DNA from: JAYSFC01 sp041913505
Lineage (GTDB): Bacteria > Pseudomonadota > Gammaproteobacteria > Burkholderiales > Burkholderiaceae_C
Reading direction: 5' to 3'
NCBI GenBank assembly: GCA_041913505.1
Contig: JAYSFC010000061.1
Span: forward strand, 1-20,565
Length of the DNA stretch: 20,565 nt
Shown here: piece by piece, positions 12,768 through 20,565 of the stretch
Layout of the letters: every line of letters starts with the position of its first letter
How positions within the stretch are numbered: position 1 is the first letter of the stretch
The notes under the pieces: generated by a model
The model's input: the letters and a program-made list of their open reading frames with translations, nothing else
What the model was told of the DNA's origin: nothing
The model's database searches: none
Program-made: the position numbers and the translations under genes

Positions 12768-14331
12768 ACAGCACCAGGGCGTTGTGCAGCTTCCATTGCT
12801 CGGCCCAGGTCCGCCGGCGGCCGCTGGCCACGTCGAGCATGAGCCGAAACAGCTCCCAGCCCACCTCCTCGATGGAGGCCGTGCCGTCGGCGATGCGGCC
12901 CGCGTTCACGTCCATCAGGTCGTGCCAGCGGCGCGCGAGCTCGGTGCGCGTGGCCACCTTGATGACGGGCACGGCCGCCAGCCCGTAGGGTGTGCCGCGC
13001 CCCGTGGTGAACACGTGCAGGTTCATGCCCGCGGCGAGCTGCAGCGTGCCGCAGATGAAGTCGCTCGCGGGCGTGGCGGCATACACCAGGCCCTGGGTGA
13101 TGCCCCGGTCGCTGAGCCGCTCGCCCGGCGCCAGGACACCGCTGATGGGCGCGCTGCCGCTCTTGACGATGGAGCCCATGGCCTTTTCGACAATGTTCGA
13201 CAGGCCGCCCTTCTTGTTGCCCGGCGTGGTGTTGGCGCTGCGGTCCACGCGGCCGCGCTGCAGGTAGGCGTCGTACCAGGCCATCTCGCGCACCATGGCC
13301 TCGGCAACCTCGGGGCTCGCGGCGCGCGCCGTGAGCTGGTCGATGCCATCACGCACCTCGGTCACCTCGGAGAACATCACCGTGGCGCCCGCGCGCACCA
13401 GCAGGTCGGTGCAGTAGCCCACGGCGGGGTTGGCCGTCACGCCGCTGAAGGCGTCGCTGCCGCCGCACTGCACGCCCACCACGAGCGCGCTGGCGGGCAC
13501 GGTCTCGCGCCGGCGCGCATCGAGCCGGCGCAGGTGCTGCTCAGCCGTGGCCACGATGGAATCGATCATCGACAGGAAGCCCACGTGCTGCGCGTCCTGC
13601 AGGCAGACTACGTCGGGGCCCGCGTCCGGTGCCTGTGCGGGCGTTTGGACCGGTGCGATGGGCACGCTGCCCGGCGGCAGCAGGCGCTCGGGCTGGAGCT
13701 TTTCGCAGCCCAGGCTCACCACCATGACCTCGTCGCCGAAGTTGGGGTTGCGCGTGATGTTGCGCAGCGTGCGGATGGGCACCACCGCGTCGGGCGCATC
13801 GATGGCCACGCCGCAGCCATAGCCATGCTCGAGCGCCACCACGTCGTCCACATGGGGGTAGCGCGGCAGCAGTTCGGCCTTGATGCGGCGCACCGCATAG
13901 TCCACCACCCCGGCCACGCATTGCACGGTCTGCGTGATGGCGAGGATGTTGCGCGTGCCCACCGTGCCGTCGGCGTTGCGATAGCCCTCGAAGGTGTGCC
14001 CCTCTAACGGGGGCAGCGCGGGCCGGGGCGAGGTGGCGACGGGCAGCCCGTCGAGCGAGCGGGCCTGCGGCAGATCGAGCAGCCGCTCATGCACCCAGGC
14101 GCCCGCGCGGATGGGCGCGTTGGCGCGGCCGATGACCACGTTGTAGCGCAGCACCGCGTCGCCCGCTGCGAGGTCCGCCAGGGCGACCTTGTGTCCCTGA
14201 GGCACCCGCTCGGCCACGATCAGCCCGTCGGGGAAGCGTGCTCCGGCGTCAAGGCCGCCCTCGTTGACGACGATCGCGACGTTGTCGCCGTCGTGCATCT
14301 TGATGTACAGCGGCTGGGAGGGGAGGCTCAT
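12745..14331 (-). CDS. garD: Galactarate dehydratase (UxaA/GarD family)
   Basis: A 528-residue enzyme colinear with E. coli GarD (about 523 residues). The N-terminal SAF-like domain (1-75: YIKMHDGDNVAIVVNEGGL, VPQGHKVALADL) is followed by the catalytic UxaA-type region. That region includes GHTFEGYRNADGTVGTRN (110-127), HGYGCGVAI, VVSLGCEKLQPERLL, GVQCGGSDAFSGVTANPAVG, ANTTPGNKKGGLSNIVEKA and VFTTGRGTPYGLAAVPVIK. It ends FNPAPVT as the E. coli protein does. It dehydrates galactarate (meso-galactarate) to 5-keto-4-deoxy-D-glucarate using a divalent metal, probably iron. The ATG at 14331 has AGGAG 7 nt upstream. It is the third gene of the aldarate operon, 35 nt after the Bug binding protein. 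Confidence 0.93.
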   Translation of the reverse strand: MSLPSQPLYIKMHDGDNVAIVVNEGGLDAGARFPDGLIVAERVPQGHKVALADLAAGDAVLRYNVVIGRANAPIRAGAWVHERLLDLPQARSLDGLPVATSPRPALPPLEGHTFEGYRNADGTVGTRNILAITQTVQCVAGVVDYAVRRIKAELLPRYPHVDDVVALEHGYGCGVAIDAPDAVVPIRTLRNITRNPNFGDEVMVVSLGCEKLQPERLLPPGSVPIAPVQTPAQAPDAGPDVVCLQDAQHVGFLSMIDSIVATAEQHLRRLDARRRETVPASALVVGVQCGGSDAFSGVTANPAVGYCTDLLVRAGATVMFSEVTEVRDGIDQLTARAASPEVAEAMVREMAWYDAYLQRGRVDRSANTTPGNKKGGLSNIVEKAMGSIVKSGSAPISGVLAPGERLSDRGITQGLVYAATPASDFICGTLQLAAGMNLHVFTTGRGTPYGLAAVPVIKVATRTELARRWHDLMDVNAGRIADGTASIEEVGWELFRLMLDVASGRRRTWAEQWKLHNALVLFNPAPVT

Positions 14332-14366
14332 GAAAACTCCTGTCTTTGCGGAGGTGCGGGGCTGCC

Positions 14367-15329
14367 TTAGTCGGCGGTGATCTTTCCCAGCTCGATCACC
14401 TTCTTCCAGCGCGCGAACTCGGCGGCCTGGAAGGCTGTGAACTGCTCGGGCGTGTTGGCCACGATCTCAAAGCCGAGCTCGAGCAGCTTGGCCTTGACTT
14501 GCGGGTCGCTCAGGCCCTCCACGAGCGCGCTGTGCAGCTTGGCCTTGATGTCAGCCGGCAGCCCCCGGGGCGCCGCGAAGGCCTGCCACGAGTAGACGGT
14601 GACGCCCTTGTAGCCCAGCTCCTCGAGCGTGGGCACGTCGGGCAGCAGGGGGGAACGCGTGCTGCTCGTGATGGCAAGCGCGCGCAGCTTGCCCGCCTTG
14701 ATGTTGGAGAGGCCCGTGTTGACGTTCATGAACGTAGCGTCCACCTGCCCGCCGAGCAGGTCGGTCATCGCGGGCGCGCCGCCCTTGTAGGGAATGTGCA
14801 CGCCACGCGTGCCCGTCTCCTGCCAGAACAGTTCGGCCGTGAGGTGGTCCGACGTGCCGTTGCCCGCCGAGGCGAAGGTGACCTTGTCGGGGTGCGCCTT
14901 GAGGTAACCCAACAGGTCGCCGAAGCTCTTGTACGGCGACGCAGCGGGCACGGCCAGCACGTTGGGCGCTTGCACGGCCACCGTGAGGTAGTCAAAGTCC
15001 TTGAGGGGGTCGTAGCCCACATTCCGGAGCAGGTGCGGCCCGATCACGAACGGCCCGAGCGACGAGACGAAGACGGTGTAGCCGTCGGGCGCCGCGCGCC
15101 GGGCCAGGCCCGCGCCCACGGTGCCGCCCGCGCCCGCCTTGTTGTCCACGATGAAGGTGCCGCCCAGTTTCTCCTGCAGCTTGGGCCCGAGCGTGCGCGC
15201 GATCATGTCGGTGGAGCCGCCGGGCGGGAACGGCACGAGCAGCGTCACGGGGCGTGCGGGCCAGCCCTGCGCGAGCGCGGCGCCCGCAGCGGCCAGGCCG
15301 AGGGTGAGGGTAGCAATCCATCGTTTCAT
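14367..15329 (-). CDS. Tripartite tricarboxylate transporter substrate-binding protein (Bug/TctC family)
   Basis: A 320-residue periplasmic binding protein. The signal peptide spans residues 1-20 with cleavage after AALA. The mature protein starts QGWPARPVTLLVPFPPGGSTD, the Bug-family hallmark, then shows VDNKAGAGGTVGA, GYTVFVSS, HIPYKGGAPAMTDLLGGQVD and LPDVPTLEELGY. Bug proteins hand carboxylates to a TctAB-type transporter or to sensors. No tctA or tctB lies within the window, so this is an orphan SBP here, as most Bug proteins are. Its location between two aldarate dehydratase genes suggests galactarate or L-talarate as ligand (inference). AGGAG lies upstream of the ATG at 15329. It is separated by 63 nt from the preceding gene. 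Confidence 0.95.
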   Translation of the reverse strand: MKRWIATLTLGLAAAGAALAQGWPARPVTLLVPFPPGGSTDMIARTLGPKLQEKLGGTFIVDNKAGAGGTVGAGLARRAAPDGYTVFVSSLGPFVIGPHLLRNVGYDPLKDFDYLTVAVQAPNVLAVPAASPYKSFGDLLGYLKAHPDKVTFASAGNGTSDHLTAELFWQETGTRGVHIPYKGGAPAMTDLLGGQVDATFMNVNTGLSNIKAGKLRALAITSSTRSPLLPDVPTLEELGYKGVTVYSWQAFAAPRGLPADIKAKLHSALVEGLSDPQVKAKLLELGFEIVANTPEQFTAFQAAEFARWKKVIELGKITAD

Positions 15330-15392
15330 GGTGTGTCTCCTGGTGTAGTCATGCGGCGCTGGGCCATGGAAAGAAACGGATGCGGGGCCGGC

Positions 15393-16541
15393 TCAAGGCC
15401 GCTGGCCCACCTCGAACTGCTCGCGCGTCCAGGCGCGCGCCTGGCCGCTCAGGCTCAGGCCCAGGCCGGGGCGTGTGGGCACCTGCATGCGGCCGTCGCG
15501 GATTTCGAGGCGTTCGTTGAACAGCGGCTCCAGCCAGTCGAAGTGCTCGACCCACGGCTCGGTGGGGTAGCACGCGGCCAGATGCACATGCAGCTCCATC
15601 GCGAAGTGGGGCGCGAGCATCAGGCCCGCGTGCTCTGCCTGGGCTGCGATCTTCAGGAACGGTGTGATGCCGCCCACGCGCGGCGCGTCGGGCATGAGGT
15701 AGTCGGCCGCGCGGTGGCGGATCAGGTCGCCGTGCTCCATCGCGCTGGTGAGCATCTCGCCCGTGGCGATGGGCGTGTCGAACTGCGCCGCGAGCGCGGC
15801 ATGGCCCTCGTGGTCGTAGGCATCGAGCGGCTCCTCGATCCACACGAGCTGGAAGGGCTCCAGGGTGCGGCACATGCGCTGCGCCGTAGGCCGGCTCCAC
15901 TGCTGGTTGGCGTCCACCATCAGTGCCACGCCATCGCCCAGGTGGCGGCGCACGGCCTCGACGCGCTGGATGTCGAGCCGGCCGTCAGGCTGCCCCACCT
16001 TGAGCTTGATGCCCCCGATGCCGCGCGCGACCGAGGCCTCGGCATTCACAAGCAGTTGATCGAGCGGCGTGTGCAGGAAGCCGCCCGAGGTGTTGTAGCA
16101 GGCCACCGAGTCGCGGTACGCCCCCAGCAGCTTGGCCAACGGCAGGCCCGCGCGGCGGGCCTTGAGGTCGTACAGCGCCACGTCGAACGCGCCGATGGCC
16201 TGCGGCGCCAGGCCGCTGCGGCCCACCGAGGCGCCGGCCCAGCACAGCTGGGTCCAGAGGCGGCCGATGTCGCTCGGGTCTTCGCCCAGCAGCGCAGGCG
16301 CCACCTCGCGCGCATGGGCGAACTGGCCCGGCCCGCCCGCACGCTTGGAGTAGCTCAGGCCCAACCCCGTGTGGCCGTCCCGGGTGGCGATCTCGGCGAA
16401 CAGCATCGCGATTTCGGTCATGGGCTTCTGGCGGCCCGTGAGCACCTTGGCATCGCTGATGGGCGTGGCGAGCGGCAGGTAGCACGAGGACAGGCGGATC
16501 CACGCGATCCGGTCAGCGCTGGTGGAGGGTTCAAGCGTCAT
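15393..16541 (-). CDS. L-talarate/galactarate dehydratase (enolase superfamily)
   Basis: A 382-residue mandelate-racemase-subgroup protein closely similar along its length to Salmonella TalrD/GalrD. Shared segments include PLATPISDAKVLTGRQKP, SYSKRAGG, WAGASVGRSG, CYNTSGGFLHTPLDQ and PDAPRVGGITPFLKI. Catalytic residues are intact: Lys179 and Lys181 (KLK), metal ligands Asp210, Glu236 and Glu262, and the Asp285-His312 dyad. The family dehydrates galactarate and L-talarate to 5-keto-4-deoxy-D-glucarate and interconverts them by epimerisation. It is the first gene of the minus-strand operon talrD-Bug-garD. The ATG at 16541 is preceded not by a Shine-Dalgarno but directly by a palindromic operator (16543-16556). 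No closer alternative start exists (the next Met is residue 41). Confidence 0.92.
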   Translation of the reverse strand: MTLEPSTSADRIAWIRLSSCYLPLATPISDAKVLTGRQKPMTEIAMLFAEIATRDGHTGLGLSYSKRAGGPGQFAHAREVAPALLGEDPSDIGRLWTQLCWAGASVGRSGLAPQAIGAFDVALYDLKARRAGLPLAKLLGAYRDSVACYNTSGGFLHTPLDQLLVNAEASVARGIGGIKLKVGQPDGRLDIQRVEAVRRHLGDGVALMVDANQQWSRPTAQRMCRTLEPFQLVWIEEPLDAYDHEGHAALAAQFDTPIATGEMLTSAMEHGDLIRHRAADYLMPDAPRVGGITPFLKIAAQAEHAGLMLAPHFAMELHVHLAACYPTEPWVEHFDWLEPLFNERLEIRDGRMQVPTRPGLGLSLSGQARAWTREQFEVGQRP

Positions 16542-16542
16542 T

Positions 16543-16556
16543 TGTTAACGTTAACA
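16543..16556. promoter_or_regulatory. LacI-type operator O1 at talrD
   Basis: TGTTAACGTTAACA is a perfect 14-bp palindrome with the central CG step typical of LacI/PurR-family operators. It ends 1 bp before the talrD start codon (ATG at 16541-16539, minus strand), so it covers the position of the ribosome-binding site. The AT-rich GAATAAAAA just upstream on the minus strand may be the -10 region, but no confident promoter can be assigned. Confidence 0.85.
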
Positions 16557-16633
16557 TTTTTATTCAAAGAAAATCGGCTGGTACGGCGATCTCACGCTAT
16601 TCCATTACAAAGCAATGTGTGGGCTGGAGTGAA

Positions 16634-16647
16634 TGTTATCGTTAACA
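16634..16647. promoter_or_regulatory. LacI-type operator O2 upstream of the regulator gene
   Basis: TGTTATCGTTAACA differs from O1 at one base of one half-site. Its centre is 91 bp from that of O1, in the spacer between the divergent talrD and lacI-type genes and 85 bp before the regulator start used here. Two sites allow looping and joint control of both promoters (inference). Confidence 0.8.
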
Positions 16648-16731
16648 AATTCAAACCGTCAACCAGGCCTGGGGAAAGCCCGGATAATCCGCCCCACACC
16701 ACGCCCCTGTGGCCATCCCGCCCTCCCCCAC

Positions 16732-17742
16732 ATGCCGCCCGCGCCCCGCCCGAAATCCGCCACGCTCCACGACGTCGCCCGCAGCGCCGGGGTATCGCTG
16801 ATGACGGTGTCGCGCGCTATCACCCAGCCCGAGCGCTTGGCCAAGGGCACGCTGGAAAAAGTGCTGCAGGCCGTGGAGGCCACGGGCTATATCCCCAACC
16901 GGCTGGCCGGCGGACTCAAGTCGCAGCGCAGCCACACGGTGGCGGCACTGGTGCCCGTGATCTCGGTGCCACAGTTCCTGCCCACCATCCAGACCCTGAC
17001 CGAGGAGCTGGACCGCGCGGGCTACCAGCTCATTCTGGGCCAGACAGGCTACGACCATGTGCGCGAAACCGCCCTGCTCGACACCATGGTGAGCCGCCGC
17101 GTGGACGGTATCGTCGTGGCAGGCCTGCTACAGCACAGCCCCGCGGCCCAGCGCCTGGCCCGGCTCGGCATCCCCGTGGTGGAAACCTGGGACATGACCG
17201 ACCGGCCGCTCGATGCGGTGGTGGGCTTCTCGCACGTGAAGGTGGGCAGCGCGGTCGCGGGCTACTTTCTCGGCAAGGGCTGGCAGCGCGTGGGCCTGGC
17301 CACGGCCGACGACCAACGCGCCCGCCTGCGGCGCGAGGGCTTCGTCTCGACCATGGGGCGCGAAGTACCCACGGCCTTCGTGAAGCCGCCCACGGGCGTG
17401 CCGCACGGCCGCCGCGCCCTGGGCGAGCTGCTGCAGCAGGACCCGCAGATCCGCGCGGTGTTCTGCAGCTCCGACGGCCTGGCCGAAGGCGTACTGACCG
17501 AAGCGCGCGCGCGCGGCCTGCGCGTGCCCGAGGACCTGGCCGTGCTGGGCTTCGGCGGGGCCGAGTTCGCCGAATACCTCAGCCCCTCGCTGAGCACGGT
17601 GCATATCGATGGCGCAGCCATCGGACTGCACGCGGCGCACCTCGTCATTGCGCGCTGCCGCGGCGAAGCCGTGCAGCAGCGCAGCATCGACGTGGGCTTT
17701 CGCATCGTCGAGCGCGCGTCCACCGCCACACCCAGCCCCTAG
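16732..17742 (+). CDS. LacI family transcriptional regulator of the aldarate operon
   Basis: A 336-residue repressor. The N-terminal helix-turn-helix TLHDVARSAGVSLMTVSRAI occupies residues 11-30, followed by the hinge region GYIPNRLAGGLKSQRS (52-67). A periplasmic-binding-like effector domain follows (from HTVAALVPVISVPQFLPTI), including GRRALGELLQQDPQIRAVFCSS and VLGFGGAEFAEYLSPSLSTV. It resembles the GntR/gluconate subgroup. It likely represses talrD-Bug-garD until an aldarate or its product binds (inference from position and the two palindromes). The ATG at 16732 gives the normal family N terminus but lacks a Shine-Dalgarno. An in-frame ATG at 16633 has a GGAG 3 nt upstream, would add 33 residues, and would place O2 inside the coding region. 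Confidence 0.92.
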   Translation: MPPAPRPKSATLHDVARSAGVSLMTVSRAITQPERLAKGTLEKVLQAVEATGYIPNRLAGGLKSQRSHTVAALVPVISVPQFLPTIQTLTEELDRAGYQLILGQTGYDHVRETALLDTMVSRRVDGIVVAGLLQHSPAAQRLARLGIPVVETWDMTDRPLDAVVGFSHVKVGSAVAGYFLGKGWQRVGLATADDQRARLRREGFVSTMGREVPTAFVKPPTGVPHGRRALGELLQQDPQIRAVFCSSDGLAEGVLTEARARGLRVPEDLAVLGFGGAEFAEYLSPSLSTVHIDGAAIGLHAAHLVIARCRGEAVQQRSIDVGFRIVERASTATPSP

Positions 17743-17745
17743 ACG

Positions 17746-17785
17746 AAAAAAGCCGCGGGCACTTCTCGCGCAAGCGCCCGCGGCT
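17746..17785 (-). terminator. Intrinsic terminator of the hemerythrin gene
   Basis: On the minus strand AGCCGCGGGC (17785-17776), a 15-nt loop, GCCCGCGGCU (17760-17751), then a U run templated by A at 17746-17751. The 10-bp stem starts 17 nt after the hemerythrin stop. On the plus strand the stem is not followed by T, so it would end lacI transcripts only weakly if at all. Confidence 0.85.
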
Positions 17786-17802
17786 GAGAAAACGGTTGCG
17801 GC

Positions 17803-18312
17803 TCAGGCGGCTGCGCGCTCCGGCTCGGTGGCTACCTCATCGCCGCTGGAACATGCGCCGCCGCAGCCGTGGATCAAATCGGCGGGCAGCGCCTGCGGCG
17901 CCCGCACGGTGCCCGTCACGGGATCGAAACCCACGCTGCGCAAGTGCAAGGCCAAGGCGGCGTCCATGCTCTGCGCATGCTGCGGAAACCACACGGCCAG
18001 CTCCGAGGCCATGGCGCGCACCACGGGCAGCTCGCCCCGGGCCGCGCGCGCCGCGCCTTCACGCATCACCTGCAGCACCACCTTGTGCTGCATGCTGTGG
18101 CAGTTGCCCGAGGCGAAGCGCGTGGCGGCCATCCAGGCGTCTTCCTGACCGAAGTGCTGGTCGGTGTGGTCGACCAGCTCCCGCCAGGCCTGCAGCAGCG
18201 TGGCGTCATCGGCCTGCTCGACAGCGGCCAGCAGATCCACGAATTCGCGGTGGGTGTCGTCCATGAGCGGCAGATCGAGCACCAGCGCGTCGGACCATGC
18301 GAGAGCGGCCAT
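17803..18312 (-). CDS. Bacteriohemerythrin
   Basis: A 169-residue single-domain hemerythrin, a four-helix-bundle protein that binds O2 at a non-heme di-iron centre. The ligand set is complete: His21, His53 with Glu57 (HFGQE), His72 and His76 (HSMQH), and His112 with Asp117 (HAQSMD). The N terminus LAWSDALVLDLPLMDDTHREF is typical of bacterial forms. A tail of about 40 residues follows the bundle and contains Cys150 and Cys154 (HGCGGACSSGDE), a possible metal or redox site not needed for the fold. The ATG at 18312 is chosen because AAGGA lies 6 nt upstream. ATGs at 18318 (touching the AAGGA) and 18354 are unlikely. It has its own terminator, and an FNR-like box lies upstream, so it is probably transcribed alone. 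Confidence 0.93.
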   Translation of the reverse strand: MAALAWSDALVLDLPLMDDTHREFVDLLAAVEQADDATLLQAWRELVDHTDQHFGQEDAWMAATRFASGNCHSMQHKVVLQVMREGAARAARGELPVVRAMASELAVWFPQHAQSMDAALALHLRSVGFDPVTGTVRAPQALPADLIHGCGGACSSGDEVATEPERAAA

Positions 18313-18342
18313 CTTCATTCCTTGCATCAACTGGGGCGCCAG

Positions 18343-18382
18343 CTTATCGGCCATGGCGGGCCGGGCCTTTGACGCAAGTCAG
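18343..18382 (-). promoter_or_regulatory. Candidate FNR-type class II promoter of the hemerythrin gene
   Basis: TTGAC-GCAA-GTCAG at 18369-18382 is a near-perfect dyad matching the FNR/Anr-type pattern TTGAY-N4-RTCAA in nine of ten key bases. GATAAG (18343-18348 on the minus strand, four of six -10 bases) is centred 30 bp downstream, the spacing of a class II activated promoter (box at about -41). The start would be near 18335, giving a ~23-nt leader that contains the AAGGA. Confidence 0.6.
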
Positions 18383-18391
18383 GCTTTTCGT

Positions 18392-18415
18392 GGCCCCGCG
18401 CCTTGCAAGGGGGCC
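18392..18415. terminator. Weak hairpin after metH
   Basis: GGCCCC (18392-18397) pairs with GGGGCC (18410-18415) around a loop containing the self-complementary CCTTGCAAGG. It lies 9 nt after the metH stop. No U tract follows on the minus strand, so termination of metH here is only a possibility. Confidence 0.3.
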
Positions 18416-18423
18416 GGTGGCCG

Positions 18424-20565
<2,142 letters not shown>

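Noticed and set aside
14346..18266. 1306-codon open frame on the plus strand across the aldarate genes
   Set aside because: It lies antisense to talrD, the Bug gene and garD and out of frame through the lacI-type gene. Its composition is Arg/Ala/His-rich with no domain; it is a product of high GC and codon bias.

Overview
The window is a GC-rich chromosomal segment of a betaproteobacterium, most likely a member of the Comamonadaceae (Acidovorax/Alicycliphilus/Diaphorobacter type). The evidence is the codon use, the metal-binding signature of HemB, the Bug-type solute-binding protein, and two intergenic repeat families I associate with that family. No IS element, prophage, CRISPR array, tRNA or rRNA is visible. 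After start-site correction no gene-free stretch exceeds about 270 bp.

Layout. (1) 1-1440, minus strand: the str operon rpsL-rpsG-fusA (fusA cut by the left edge), with a plausible promoter at 1411-1439 and structured spacers. (2) 1577-5644, minus strand: a run of housekeeping and hypothetical genes, namely a PBP5-type D-Ala-D-Ala carboxypeptidase, a small alpha/beta hydrolase, a thioredoxin-like [2Fe-2S] ferredoxin, a VanZ-like membrane protein and HemJ. (3) 5645-5915: the hemJ/hemB divergent spacer, which appears to carry an unannotated ~100-nt small RNA gene on the minus strand. It has a promoter, three hairpins, a C-rich anti-Shine-Dalgarno loop and a strong intrinsic terminator. (4) 5916-8083, plus strand: hemB and a CorA-family transporter. 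(5) 8226-9631, minus strand: a glutathione S-transferase and a dienelactone hydrolase. An SDR oxidoreductase and a MarC-family protein (plus strand) diverge from these. (6) 11122-12767: a PAS-GGDEF diguanylate cyclase (minus) diverging from a YdeI/OmdA-like protein (plus). (7) 12745-17742: an aldarate island. A LacI-type regulator (plus) diverges from talrD/galrD, a Bug/TctC binding protein and garD (minus), with two TGTTA(A/T)CGTTAACA palindromes between them. (8) 17803-20565, minus strand: a bacteriohemerythrin with an FNR-like box and its own terminator, and the C-terminal 713 residues of cobalamin-dependent methionine synthase MetH (cut by the right edge).

How it works together. The aldarate island reads as a regulated catabolic unit. 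The binding protein would capture galactarate or L-talarate, and two evolutionarily unrelated dehydratases (enolase-superfamily TalrD/GalrD and UxaA-superfamily GarD) would both convert it to 5-keto-4-deoxy-D-glucarate under LacI-type control. HemB and HemJ are two heme-biosynthesis steps placed back to back around the putative sRNA. The hemerythrin promoter architecture suggests induction at low oxygen.

The most novel-looking items are the putative sRNA at 5724-5825, two repeat families placed systematically at gene ends (one abutting start codons, one just after stop codons), and the operator that occupies the ribosome-binding position of talrD.
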